Assembly (NCBI GenBank): GCA_017431005.1
Contig: JAFRLY010000058.1
Span: 1-62,183, forward strand
Direction of reading: 5' to 3'
Length of the DNA stretch: 62,183 nt
Origin: Clostridia bacterium
GTDB taxonomy: Bacteria > Bacillota > Clostridia > Christensenellales > Aristaeellaceae
Part shown: positions 50,100 to 57,990 of the stretch, piece by piece
How positions within the stretch are numbered: position 1 is the first letter of the stretch
Layout: every line of letters starts with the position of its first letter
The notes under the pieces: generated by a model
Told to the model about the DNA's origin: nothing
The model's input: the letters and a program-made list of their open reading frames with translations, nothing else
Database searches by the model: none
Translations under genes and position numbers: made by a program

Positions 50100-50825
50100 A
50101 TGAAAAAGTTTGTAGCGCTGATTCTGGCCGCCATGATGCTGCTGGCCGTGGCCGTCTCTGCCCTGGCCGAGGGCGAAGTCTTCCCCTGGGACAACTTTGA
50201 TGACAGGGATCCCAATGCGAAGCCGGAGCTGGCTCCCAACGGCGCCAACATCTGGTGGGACAACTGGGCAAATCTCCGCGCCAAGAATGAGGACGGCGCC
50301 ATCAAGATCGACTTCCGTCCCAAGGAATACGACGCTGAAGACTTTGACAGCGAAGAAGATTACTTCGCCCATGCTGCCGACTGGATGGCCAACTGGGGCG
50401 AAGCCATCAATATGTGGGCGTTGGACGGCATTTCCTGGTGCAAGTATGTGACCATCCGCATCAAGGGCCAGGAGGGCGGCGAAGAGAAGAAAATGATCAT
50501 GGACTGGCATCCGGAAGATTCCAAGTTCTATGCAGCTCGCTTCTCTGACCTGGTGCTGGCCGACGGTTCTCATCCTGTCATCACCACTGACTGGCAGGAT
50601 CTGGTCATCGATCTGGAAGCCTCCGGTTTCCCGGGCATGACCAATGCCTTCCATCTCCGCGCCTTTGCCAAGTGCGTTGTCTGGCTGGATGACATCTCCT
50701 TCTGCGAAGCGGTTGCTCCCATCGATGCCACTACCCAGGAAACCATTCTGGCCGGCATGACTGCGGAAGAAACCGGCAAGCCCGGCGATCTGCCGATTAA
50801 GGATTATCTGGCTGAACTGGAATAA
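50100..50825 (+). CDS. Small secreted beta-sandwich (CBM-like) protein
   Basis: The 241-residue protein has a signal peptide (cut near SALAEG, residue 22) and a single beta-rich domain: FPWDNFDD, ANIWWDNWANL, GAIKIDFRPKEYD, SWCKYVTIRIKG and CVVWLDDISF. Aromatic-rich strands and a final DDISF strand are usual in carbohydrate-binding jelly-roll modules such as CBM11 or CIA30-like domains. No catalytic domain is present. It has the strongest promoter in the window and AAAGGAGG before the ATG at 50100, so it is probably abundant when induced. Ligand unknown. Confidence 0.75.
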   Translation: MKKFVALILAAMMLLAVAVSALAEGEVFPWDNFDDRDPNAKPELAPNGANIWWDNWANLRAKNEDGAIKIDFRPKEYDAEDFDSEEDYFAHAADWMANWGEAINMWALDGISWCKYVTIRIKGQEGGEEKKMIMDWHPEDSKFYAARFSDLVLADGSHPVITTDWQDLVIDLEASGFPGMTNAFHLRAFAKCVVWLDDISFCEAVAPIDATTQETILAGMTAEETGKPGDLPIKDYLAELE

Positions 50826-50843
50826 TCACTCTCCTTCTTTCCT

Positions 50844-50876
50844 GCAGCGGGCGGCTTTGCCGCCCCTGCTTTTTTC
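50844..50876 (+). terminator. Terminator of the small secreted protein gene
   Basis: GCAG plus GGGCGGC pairs with GCCGCCC plus CTGC around a TTT loop and is followed by six T residues. Confidence 0.85.
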
Positions 50877-50888
50877 TTGCCTCCTTAC

Positions 50889-50917
50889 TTGCGATCGTCG
50901 TGAATTCCGGTTATACT
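50889..50917 (+). promoter_or_regulatory. Promoter of the LacI-family regulator gene
   Basis: TTGCGA (50889-50894), 17 bp, TATACT (50912-50917). The GTTTAAC palindrome is absent here, so the regulator does not seem to repress itself through that site. Confidence 0.65.
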
Positions 50918-50979
50918 GAGTTCGACACATATAACTGACTGGTCTTTAGCCGGTCTGCTGTTCTCTGGAGTATTGTGCT

Positions 50980-51996
50980 ATGGCAACTTTGAAGGATATT
51001 GCCCGGGAAGCCGGCGTCAGCATCACGACCGTTTCCAACGTGGTGCATGACCGCCAGAGCCGTGTTTCTCCCGAGCTCATTGAAAAAATCCGGACGATCC
51101 TGGATCGTGAACACTATGTGCCCAGCATGTCTGCCCGTTCCCTGACCAATGAGCATTCCTCAATCATCGGGGTCATCACCCACCTCACGCCTCAGAATAC
51201 CGGCAGCACCATGAGCGATCCGTTCCTCTCCTCCTTTGTGGACTCCATTGAGCGCCACACCCGGAAGGAAGGGTATTACATTATGATCCGCTCCGTTGAA
51301 ACCGCAGCGGAGCTGGATGCTCTGACCCGCAGCTGGAGTCTCGCCGGTCTGGTACTTACCGGTATGTTCCAGGACGATTTCTTCGAAGCGACCCGGAACC
51401 TCGGCATTCCCTTCGTGCTCATCGACAGCTATGTAGATCAGCCGGACGTCTGCAGCGTCGGTCTGGAGGATGAAGAGGGCGGTTATCTTGCTGCCCGCCA
51501 TCTGCTGGAAAACGGACACCGCGTTGTCGCCTTCGCCTCCCCCTCCATCCGTCCCGGCGGAGTCATTGATCAGCGCCTGCGGGGCTACCGGCGGGCACTG
51601 GCTGAGTATGGTGTTCCCTTTGATCCCTCTCTGGTCTTTACCCAGGAAATCACGCCGGAGGAGGGCATAGCCCTGGGCCGCCGCCTGGCTGCCCGTCCGG
51701 AAATCACCGGTATTTTCGCCTCTGCGGATCTGCTGGCCGCCGGCATCATGGCCGGCCTGAGCGCATGCGGCGTCCGTGTTCCGCAGGATAAATCCGTCAT
51801 CGGCTTTGATGACAATTATCTTGCCCGCCTCACGGTTCCGCCGCTGACCACAATTCACCAGGATGCGGATCAGAAAGGCCGGCTGGCCACGGAAATGATC
51901 CTGGCCCAGCTGCGTCATGAGCAGATGGAGCATCCGCGCATCGTGCTCCCGGTTCAGCTGGTTGCCCGCGGCACCGTACGCAATCTTGCCGAATAA
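50980..51996 (+). CDS. LacI-family transcriptional regulator
   Basis: The 338-residue protein has an N-terminal LacI helix-turn-helix (TLKDIAREAGVSITTVSNVVHD, read here as two helices, then a hinge helix near PSMSARSLTN) and a periplasmic-binding-like effector domain (IIGVITHL, RPGGVIDQRLRGYRRAL, FASADLLAAGIMAGL, DKSVIGFDDNYLARL). It is flanked by genes with matching palindromic operators and is the best candidate to bind GTTTAACGTTAAAC. The effector is probably a sugar from the pathway. GGAG is 9 bases before the ATG. Confidence 0.93.
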   Translation: MATLKDIAREAGVSITTVSNVVHDRQSRVSPELIEKIRTILDREHYVPSMSARSLTNEHSSIIGVITHLTPQNTGSTMSDPFLSSFVDSIERHTRKEGYYIMIRSVETAAELDALTRSWSLAGLVLTGMFQDDFFEATRNLGIPFVLIDSYVDQPDVCSVGLEDEEGGYLAARHLLENGHRVVAFASPSIRPGGVIDQRLRGYRRALAEYGVPFDPSLVFTQEITPEEGIALGRRLAARPEITGIFASADLLAAGIMAGLSACGVRVPQDKSVIGFDDNYLARLTVPPLTTIHQDADQKGRLATEMILAQLRHEQMEHPRIVLPVQLVARGTVRNLAE

Positions 51997-52010
51997 CCTG
52001 TATAGGGATA

Positions 52011-52044
52011 GCAAAGGCCCGCCTTGTTTCAGGCGGGCCTTTGC
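52011..52044. terminator. Hairpin between converging lacI and GH65 genes
   Basis: A 14-bp stem (GCAAAGGCCCGCCT / AGGCGGGCCTTTGC, 6-nt loop). T runs are poor on both sides, so it may act as a weak bidirectional terminator. Confidence 0.65.
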
Positions 52045-52055
52045 CGTCCCTTTCC

Positions 52056-54350
52056 TTATTCCCTTTCGACCGTTGTCTCCCTGCCGCTCAGCAGGTAATC
52101 CTTTCCGTAAATCTGCACCTTCAGCTGCTCCCCGTCTGTCAGCCGGAAAGCGGTCCGGTCCTTCTCCATCCGGATCCGGATCACCTTCCCGCGGTAGAGC
52201 ACGGAAAACCGCAGCTCCCGCCATCTTTCCGGCAGCCGCGGGGCAAACCGCAGCCCCTCCCCGTCGCTGCGCAGCCCGGCAAAGCCGTAAACGATGTTGC
52301 ACCAGGCCATGGCGATGCTCGTAATGTGCAGTCCCTCCCGGGTGTTACGGTTGTAATTGTCCAGGTCCAGACGCGTGGCGTATCCGAAAAACTGCACCGC
52401 CTGCTCCATCTTACCCAGCTCCGCCGCCAGCACTGAATGGATGGCAGGGCTCAGGGAGGATTCATGGATCGTCCGCGGCTCATAAAAATCATAGTTCAGC
52501 CGCTTGACCTCTTCCGTAAAGGAGGAATTGTAAAGATACATCATCATCAGCACGTCCGGCTGCTTGATCATGTCGCTCCGGTAAATCCGGTCATAGCTCC
52601 AGTGGTCGTACAGCGGAAACTCGCTGATAGGAATCGTGTGAATGTCCGTGTGCGGCAGGTTGAAGTATCCGTCATGCTGTTCAATCAGGCCCTCTGCTGT
52701 CTGCGGTATTGCCATTTCTGCCGCGATCTTTTCCCAGTCTGCGGTTTCCTCCGGTTTCAGGCCGGTTTTTTCGACCAGTTTTGCGTAAATCCCGGGTTTT
52801 TCCTGCCGCAGTTTGTCAAGTACCAGTGCGGCGTAATCCAGCGTCCGCTTCCCCATATAATTGGTATAGGCATTGTTGTTGACCATCATATGGAACTCAT
52901 CCGGACCCATGACGCCGAAGAAGCCGTATTTTCCCGTTCCCTGCCCCTTTTCCGCCCGGCTGGCCAGGAACCGTGCAATCTCCAGCAGCATTTCCGCGCC
53001 GTAGTCTTCCAGGAACGCTTCATCCCCTGTCACCCGTACATAGTGCCAGATACCGTACGCCACCGCCGTGCCTGGCTGCAGCTGCAGGCTGGCATGCTGC
53101 CACAGGGAGCAGGCCTCGTCTCCGTTCAGCGTGGCAATCGGATAGCAGGCGCCCCTGCAGTCCAGCATACCCGCCCGCAGCTTTGCCCGTTCCAGAGTGT
53201 TGTACCGGAACAGCAGCAGATCCCGCGCCGCTTCCGGATTCGTGAACAGATAGAAAGGCAGGCAGCAGGCCTCCGTGTCCCAGAAGGCGTGCCCGTTGTA
53301 AGCCTCACCGGTCAGTCCCTTGGCGCCGATATTGTGGCGCATGCTGCCGCCGTTATAGGTCTGGGCCAGCTGAAAGCTGCAGAAGCGGATTCCCTGCTGT
53401 TCCGCTGCAGCCGCTGCCGCGTCCGCGCCTTCCGCCGCTGTAATCTGAATATCGGAGGTACGCCACCAGGCATCCCAGTAGTCCGCCTGCGCGGCTGCAG
53501 CCTCTGCGGCGGTAAGCTTTTCTGTCTCCTCCAGCGCGCTGATTCCCGCCTGCCGGAGGGCATCTCCTTCTTCTCCGTCAAAGAGGATAACCACCCGTTT
53601 TTCAATACAGATTGTTTCCCCCTGCAGCACAGGAATTTCCATCCGGATTTTTGCAGCTCTGTCCTGCATCTCATATGCTGCTTCTCCCAGTGCCTGCACC
53701 CGGGCTCCGGCAAACACTTCCTGTCCGGAGGCTTTCGTGCGTCCCTGCAGCATCAGCCGTTGCGCGTCCGCTTCTCCGCGCACGTTTTCCCAATAGCAGG
53801 TCTGTGTGCCCTCGTGCACCGTATCAAAGCTGATGCCGCAGCTGACCCGGATACTCCCGGAAAAATTCAGCGCTTCCATGGAGATGCACTGATAAGCCCG
53901 TTCCCGGTGCACCATATCCATAAATCTCCGGAAGCAAAGCTTCAGCTCCTTTCCCGCTGCTGTTCTCCAGACAAAACTGCGTGTCAGCACGCCGGTCCGC
54001 AGGTCCAGCTCCCGCCGGAAATCCCTGAAGGACACCTTCCCCAGGTCCAGCTTTTCACCCTCCAGCACAATCTCGGTCTGCAGCCAGTCTGCCGCCGGCA
54101 CCATGAAGTGAGTCCGGTCAATGATGCCCTTATAGGATTTCGCCAGGGGTACCTCGTCGTATACGCCGTTCACATAGGCGCCCCGCAGGGAATCCACGCT
54201 CCCGCCTTCATCAAAGCTGCCCCGCACGCCCATGCTCTCATTAGCCAGGCTGAAAACCGATTCGCTCACCCGGGAGTAGGAAGGGTCAAACCCCTCCTCT
54301 GTCACTTTCCAGGGGTCCACGGAAAAATATACGTCCGCCGCCTTTGCCAT
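52056..54350 (-). CDS. Glycoside hydrolase family 65 (disaccharide phosphorylase-like)
   Basis: The 764-residue protein matches GH65 enzymes, which phosphorolyse alpha-linked disaccharides such as maltose, kojibiose, nigerose or trehalose. The N-terminal beta domain starts SRVSESVFSLANESMGVRG. The (alpha/alpha)6 barrel has YNGHAFWDTE and the general-acid Glu in VMGPDEFHMMVNN (about residue 480). Phosphate-site residues lie in KQPDVLMMMYL and YEPRTIHESSLSPAIHS. No signal peptide, so it acts inside after uptake by the adjacent ABC transporter. Exact substrate is not predictable. Confidence 0.93.
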   Translation of the reverse strand: MAKAADVYFSVDPWKVTEEGFDPSYSRVSESVFSLANESMGVRGSFDEGGSVDSLRGAYVNGVYDEVPLAKSYKGIIDRTHFMVPAADWLQTEIVLEGEKLDLGKVSFRDFRRELDLRTGVLTRSFVWRTAAGKELKLCFRRFMDMVHRERAYQCISMEALNFSGSIRVSCGISFDTVHEGTQTCYWENVRGEADAQRLMLQGRTKASGQEVFAGARVQALGEAAYEMQDRAAKIRMEIPVLQGETICIEKRVVILFDGEEGDALRQAGISALEETEKLTAAEAAAAQADYWDAWWRTSDIQITAAEGADAAAAAAEQQGIRFCSFQLAQTYNGGSMRHNIGAKGLTGEAYNGHAFWDTEACCLPFYLFTNPEAARDLLLFRYNTLERAKLRAGMLDCRGACYPIATLNGDEACSLWQHASLQLQPGTAVAYGIWHYVRVTGDEAFLEDYGAEMLLEIARFLASRAEKGQGTGKYGFFGVMGPDEFHMMVNNNAYTNYMGKRTLDYAALVLDKLRQEKPGIYAKLVEKTGLKPEETADWEKIAAEMAIPQTAEGLIEQHDGYFNLPHTDIHTIPISEFPLYDHWSYDRIYRSDMIKQPDVLMMMYLYNSSFTEEVKRLNYDFYEPRTIHESSLSPAIHSVLAAELGKMEQAVQFFGYATRLDLDNYNRNTREGLHITSIAMAWCNIVYGFAGLRSDGEGLRFAPRLPERWRELRFSVLYRGKVIRIRMEKDRTAFRLTDGEQLKVQIYGKDYLLSGRETTVERE

Positions 54351-54365
54351 ACAGGGGCTCCCCCT

Positions 54366-54531
54366 TCATCCTTTAATACCGACAGATACCGCATTCTCGG
54401 TTAATTGCTCATTCCATCTTCTGGTTTTGCCGCGCAGCGGCAAAAACATTATTCCTTGATTACAACAGAAACAGCATTCTCAGTCAGCTGCTCATTTCTT
54501 CTTCTGTTTTTGCCGCGCAGCGGCAAAAACA
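54366..54531 (-). repeat. Two 83-bp hairpin-plus-tail units repeating the permease C terminus
   Basis: Units at 54366-54448 and 54449-54531 each contain, on the minus strand, a hairpin (TTTTTGCCGC / GCGGCAAAAA, 3-nt loop) and then a frame encoding EQLTENAVSV(G/V)IK(G/E) and a stop. The working permease, which starts right after them, ends KQLTENAVSVGIKG. Compared with the permease, the unit nearest the GH65 gene keeps 13 residues from Gln to Gly identical while 10 of 13 codons differ synonymously. No start codon or ribosome site serves the units. Confidence 0.85.
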
Positions 54532-55401
54532 TTATCCCTTTATTCCTACGGAAACAGCATTCTCAGTCAGCTGCTTCTGGAAGATAAAGAACAGCACGAT
54601 CGGCGGAATCATGGAAAACACCACCGACCGCATCATCGTATCCGCATTGACTGTCTGTTCCGTGCTGAACACGAACAGTCTGACCATAACGGTCTGCAGC
54701 TGCCCGCCCCGCAGCACCAGGTACGGCAGCAGAAAGTCGGACCATGCCGCGTTGACCGCGAAAATCGCGATAACCGCACAGATCGGTTTGCTCAGCGGCA
54801 GCACAATCCGGAAGAAGATCTGCAGCTGGCTGCACCCGTCAATCCGGCTGGCCTCAATAATGGATCCCGGCAGCGATTCAAAAAACTGCACAAACAGGAT
54901 CACGTACATCGCGTTCGCCCCGTAGCTCAGCCACAGCGGCAAAAAGGAATTCCCCAGATGCAGGTTCTGAATATTCATGAACAGCGGCACAATGCTGATC
55001 GTCGTCGGCATCAGCAGGGAGATCATCACCAGCCGCTTTACCGCCAGATGCCCCTTCGGCTTCAGAATCCCGATCCCGTATCCCAGCAGGCCGTTGAAAA
55101 TCAGCGCGCAGATCACGCTGCCCACCACAAAAATCAGGGAATTCAGGTAGTTCTGGGAGATACCCAGCTGGTTCCAGGTAGTGATGAACGGTTCCGCGCT
55201 GAAGGATTCGGGCAGCAGCGAGGTGCTGGACATGAATTCCTTCAGATCCTTGAAACCTGCCAGCACCACCCAGATCAGCGGGAACACCGCCAGCACCACC
55301 ATCAGTGCGCAGCACAGCAGAATAAACCCGTATCCGGCCTTTACCGAAGCGGAGTGCATATCGTATTCCCGGATGACACCGGTGCGCTGAACGCTTTTCA
55401 T
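54532..55401 (-). CDS. Carbohydrate ABC transporter permease (MalG-like)
   Basis: The 289-residue protein has six membrane helices and the EAA loop EASRIDGCSQLQIFFRIVLP that docks with the ATPase. NAAWSDFLLPYLVL and the tail FQKQLTENAVSVGIKG are typical for the MalG/LplC group. GAGAGGAGAG precedes the ATG. It is 15 bp downstream of the MalF-like gene. The ATPase (MsmX-type) is not in the window and is presumably shared, as usual in Firmicutes. Confidence 0.93.
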   Translation of the reverse strand: MKSVQRTGVIREYDMHSASVKAGYGFILLCCALMVVLAVFPLIWVVLAGFKDLKEFMSSTSLLPESFSAEPFITTWNQLGISQNYLNSLIFVVGSVICALIFNGLLGYGIGILKPKGHLAVKRLVMISLLMPTTISIVPLFMNIQNLHLGNSFLPLWLSYGANAMYVILFVQFFESLPGSIIEASRIDGCSQLQIFFRIVLPLSKPICAVIAIFAVNAAWSDFLLPYLVLRGGQLQTVMVRLFVFSTEQTVNADTMMRSVVFSMIPPIVLFFIFQKQLTENAVSVGIKG

Positions 55402-55416
55402 CTGCCTCTCCTCCTC

Positions 55417-56325
55417 TCAGTCCCAGTCGGATTCCCTGCGGTTGAAGTAGGAATAGATTGCCGTCATCACCAGCAGGATCAGCGTCACGATGACGGCTAC
55501 CGCGGAAGCCTTGCCGTAATTCATGGATCCGCCGAAGGCGTATTGCCACATCAGCTGCATCAGGGACAGGCTGGCATTGTCCGGTCCGCCCTTGGTCAGT
55601 ACCATCGGCTCATACATGATCTGGAACACGCTGATAATCTGCAGAATCAACAGCGTTCCCGCCAACTTCCGGATCGCAGGCAGCAGAATATGGATAATCC
55701 GCTTCCAGACTGTTGCGCCGTCGATAGCCGCAGCTTCATACAGCTCGGGGCTCACCCCGGCCATGCCTGCCATGTAAATCAGGGCGGTGGCGCCTGCTCC
55801 CTTCCAGGTGGCGATCAGAATGATAATGGGAATCACCCATTCCGTCCGGGTCAGGTAGGTTTGCTGCGGCATGCCCAGCCGTCCCAGCAGGATATTCAGC
55901 ACACCGCTCTTTTCTCCGCTGAAGAAGGCAGACCACAGGATGATAACCGCAAGTCCCGGCAGCATGTTCGGCAGGTACACCGCCGTCCGGAAGAAACCCT
56001 TTCCGCGTCGTGTCTCGCCGATCAGCAGGGCCAGAATCATCGGCAGCAGAAATCCCAGCACCAGGGACCAGAAGGTATAGGAGAAGGTGTTCATCAGCGC
56101 CTGCATGAAGTCATCCTTGCCAACAACGCTGATGAAGTTGTCCAGTCCGATGAACCGCACCAGCTCCACGTTCCGGGTTTTGTACAGGCTCATGCGCACG
56201 CTTTCAATCAGCGGTTCCCATACAAAGAAGGTCATCAGAATCAGTCCCGGCAGCATGATCAACCAGGATTTGATCTGTTCCCCTGTTCTGCCCCGGATCC
56301 GCTTTTTCCTTGCCTGTCCGCTCAT
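55417..56325 (-). CDS. Sugar ABC transporter permease (MalF/UgpA-like)
   Basis: The 302-residue protein has six membrane helices and the EAA loop EAAAIDGATVWKRIIHILLP. FVWEPLIESVRMSLYK and TKGGPDNASLSLMQLMW are family signatures. It pairs with the MalG-like protein. A strong hairpin with a T run lies between the binding-protein gene and this gene, so permease levels are probably set below those of the binding protein. Confidence 0.94.
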   Translation of the reverse strand: MSGQARKKRIRGRTGEQIKSWLIMLPGLILMTFFVWEPLIESVRMSLYKTRNVELVRFIGLDNFISVVGKDDFMQALMNTFSYTFWSLVLGFLLPMILALLIGETRRGKGFFRTAVYLPNMLPGLAVIILWSAFFSGEKSGVLNILLGRLGMPQQTYLTRTEWVIPIIILIATWKGAGATALIYMAGMAGVSPELYEAAAIDGATVWKRIIHILLPAIRKLAGTLLILQIISVFQIMYEPMVLTKGGPDNASLSLMQLMWQYAFGGSMNYGKASAVAVIVTLILLVMTAIYSYFNRRESDWD

Positions 56326-56341
56326 AGGGTTCTCTCTCCTT

Positions 56342-56384
56342 TAAAAGAAAACATGCCGGCATGGCAATATCCTTGCCGGCATGT
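56342..56384 (-). terminator. Attenuating terminator inside the sugar transporter operon
   Basis: A perfect 11-bp stem (ACATGCCGGCA / TGCCGGCATGT) followed on the minus strand by TTTCTTTTA, between the stop of the binding-protein gene and the MalF-like start. Confidence 0.85.
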
Positions 56385-56403
56385 CCGTCCTCACTGCTCA
56401 GTC

Positions 56404-57834
56404 TCAGTAGTCGTTGATCTCGTCATCCAGGTATTCCTGGAAGCTTTCCTCCGCCTTGCGCAGCGCTTTCTCAACGTCGGCGCCTTCCTTGGTGATCATC
56501 CGCTGGATCACGGCGGTCAGCTCCCGGTACAGCTGCTGCGCAAACACCGGCTCCTCGGATTTCAGGCTGATGGTTCCCTGGCTGATCGAATCAAAGAAGT
56601 CGCTGTACAGCCGCATATCCACGTTGCAGAACTCGTCGACGATTTCCTGCTTCGCGTTGTTGTACGCCTCGTCCGTCCATGCGCTGATCGCGGGCAGCAC
56701 CGGAGCGCCCCGGTCCCGCTTGGCGGCGTAGTCCGCCCGCATGCCCGCAATGATGTCATCATCCAGGAAGGGCAGCTTGCCGATCACCTTCAGGTAAGCC
56801 ATCAGAGCGATGCCCTGGTCCGCGGTAATATCCGGCGCGAACATGTAGCAGGTGCCTCCCGCCAGGGCGTACCGTCCGGCATCTCCCGCCGGGAAGGGAA
56901 TCAGCGCGAAGTCCTCCACCGGCAACCCCTTGTTGGAGGTCGGCTGGTCCACAGAGTCGTCCGCCGCGAAATTCATGGCAGCTTCTCCCGTGCCCAGCAG
57001 CGAATGGGCGCTGGCCCAGTCGGTGGTTGTGGCGTCCGCGTTCAGAATGTCGTACTTCCATTTCAGATCCCGCATGTATTCCATTGCGGCGATGCATTCC
57101 GGCGAGGTGAAGTTGCAGATCCACCGGCCGTCCTCATCCTGGTATTCCAGTGCGTTTTCGCCCACGCAGCCGAAGTTCCATGCGATGTTCGTGAACAGCC
57201 ATCCGCCGTAGGTCTCGCTGGCCGGGAAAACCAGACCGGCCTTGCCGGTCTTCTCCCGGATTATCTGACCGTATTCCGCCAGCTCCTGCAGCGTCTTCGG
57301 ATACATCGGCAGCCCGTCTTCATTCATCAGTCCGGCTTCCCGGAACAGCGCAAGATTGATGTGCATGCCCAGCACGTATCCGTCCCGGGGCAGCCCGTAG
57401 ATCCGGCCGTTCTCATCTGCCAGCATCTCCACATAGGAGGGGCTGAACTTATCCAGCACACCGAAGGCTTCCAGAGCGTCCGTCACATCCCCGACCAGGT
57501 GCTGGCTGATCAGCAGCTGCGGATCGGTGAACGGTGGCTGGAAAATGCTCGGAGCAGTGCCGCCCTTGGCCATGGGTACATAATTGCTCAGGGAATAGGA
57601 ATAGTAATCCGGCACCAGTGTCACGTTGGGATACTGCTTCGCCATAGTGTCCCTGTATCCCTCAAACAGTGCCTTCTCCGCCTCTGCCGCGGTGTCCGGC
57701 GGCCAGTTTCCCAGGGTAATAGTGCAGGTCAGATCTCCGTCGATCACACCGCTCTCCTCTGCAAATCCCGCCATGGTCGTCATGATCAGGCACAGCGCCA
57801 GCAGTATGGAAATCACGCTCGTCCGCTTTTTCAT
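56404..57834 (-). CDS. Sugar ABC transporter substrate-binding protein
   Basis: The 476-residue protein is a MalE/family-1 type binding protein: TITLGNWPPDTAAEAEKAL after the signal, YVEMLADENGRIYGLPRDGYVLGMHINLALF reduced here to its parts IYGLPRD and INLALFREAGL, and GEAAMNFAADDSV near the hinge. The signal peptide (cut near AGFAEE) has no lipobox Cys, so membrane anchoring is unclear. AAGGAGG precedes the ATG. The promoter has perfect -35 and -10 boxes and a LacI-type operator. It opens the binding protein-permease-permease-GH65 operon. Confidence 0.92.
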   Translation of the reverse strand: MKKRTSVISILLALCLIMTTMAGFAEESGVIDGDLTCTITLGNWPPDTAAEAEKALFEGYRDTMAKQYPNVTLVPDYYSYSLSNYVPMAKGGTAPSIFQPPFTDPQLLISQHLVGDVTDALEAFGVLDKFSPSYVEMLADENGRIYGLPRDGYVLGMHINLALFREAGLMNEDGLPMYPKTLQELAEYGQIIREKTGKAGLVFPASETYGGWLFTNIAWNFGCVGENALEYQDEDGRWICNFTSPECIAAMEYMRDLKWKYDILNADATTTDWASAHSLLGTGEAAMNFAADDSVDQPTSNKGLPVEDFALIPFPAGDAGRYALAGGTCYMFAPDITADQGIALMAYLKVIGKLPFLDDDIIAGMRADYAAKRDRGAPVLPAISAWTDEAYNNAKQEIVDEFCNVDMRLYSDFFDSISQGTISLKSEEPVFAQQLYRELTAVIQRMITKEGADVEKALRKAEESFQEYLDDEINDY

Positions 57835-57855
57835 AAGTAAACCTCCTTATGTAAG

Positions 57856-57907
57856 GTTTAACGTTCAACTTTGTTATGATTATATGCTGTTTATCCCATT
57901 TTGTCAA
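57856..57907 (-). promoter_or_regulatory. Consensus promoter and LacI-type operator of the sugar-transport operon
   Basis: TTGACA (57902-57907), 17 bp, TATAAT (57879-57884) on the minus strand. The operator GTTTAACGTTCAAC (57856-57869) differs from the other two by one base and starts 9 bases past the -10. Confidence 0.85.
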
Positions 57908-57938
57908 TGATTTGATTTACTCTTTTTTATATCATATG

Positions 57939-57967
57939 GAAAAGCGCCGCGGCATTTGCCGCGGCGC
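57939..57967 (-). terminator. Terminator of the family-5 binding protein gene
   Basis: A perfect 11-bp stem (GCGCCGCGGCA / TGCCGCGGCGC) followed by TTTTCC on the minus strand. Confidence 0.8.
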
Positions 57968-57990
57968 AGGTTTGTTTATTTTTCGGGAAA

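Noticed and set aside
54421-54531. TTTTTGCCGC hairpins as intrinsic terminators before the GH65 gene
   Set aside because: On both strands the T run is on the 5' side of the stem and A residues follow, the opposite of a Rho-independent terminator.
54366-54531. CRISPR array
   Set aside because: Only two 83-bp units, without repeat-spacer alternation and with coding remnants; no cas genes nearby.
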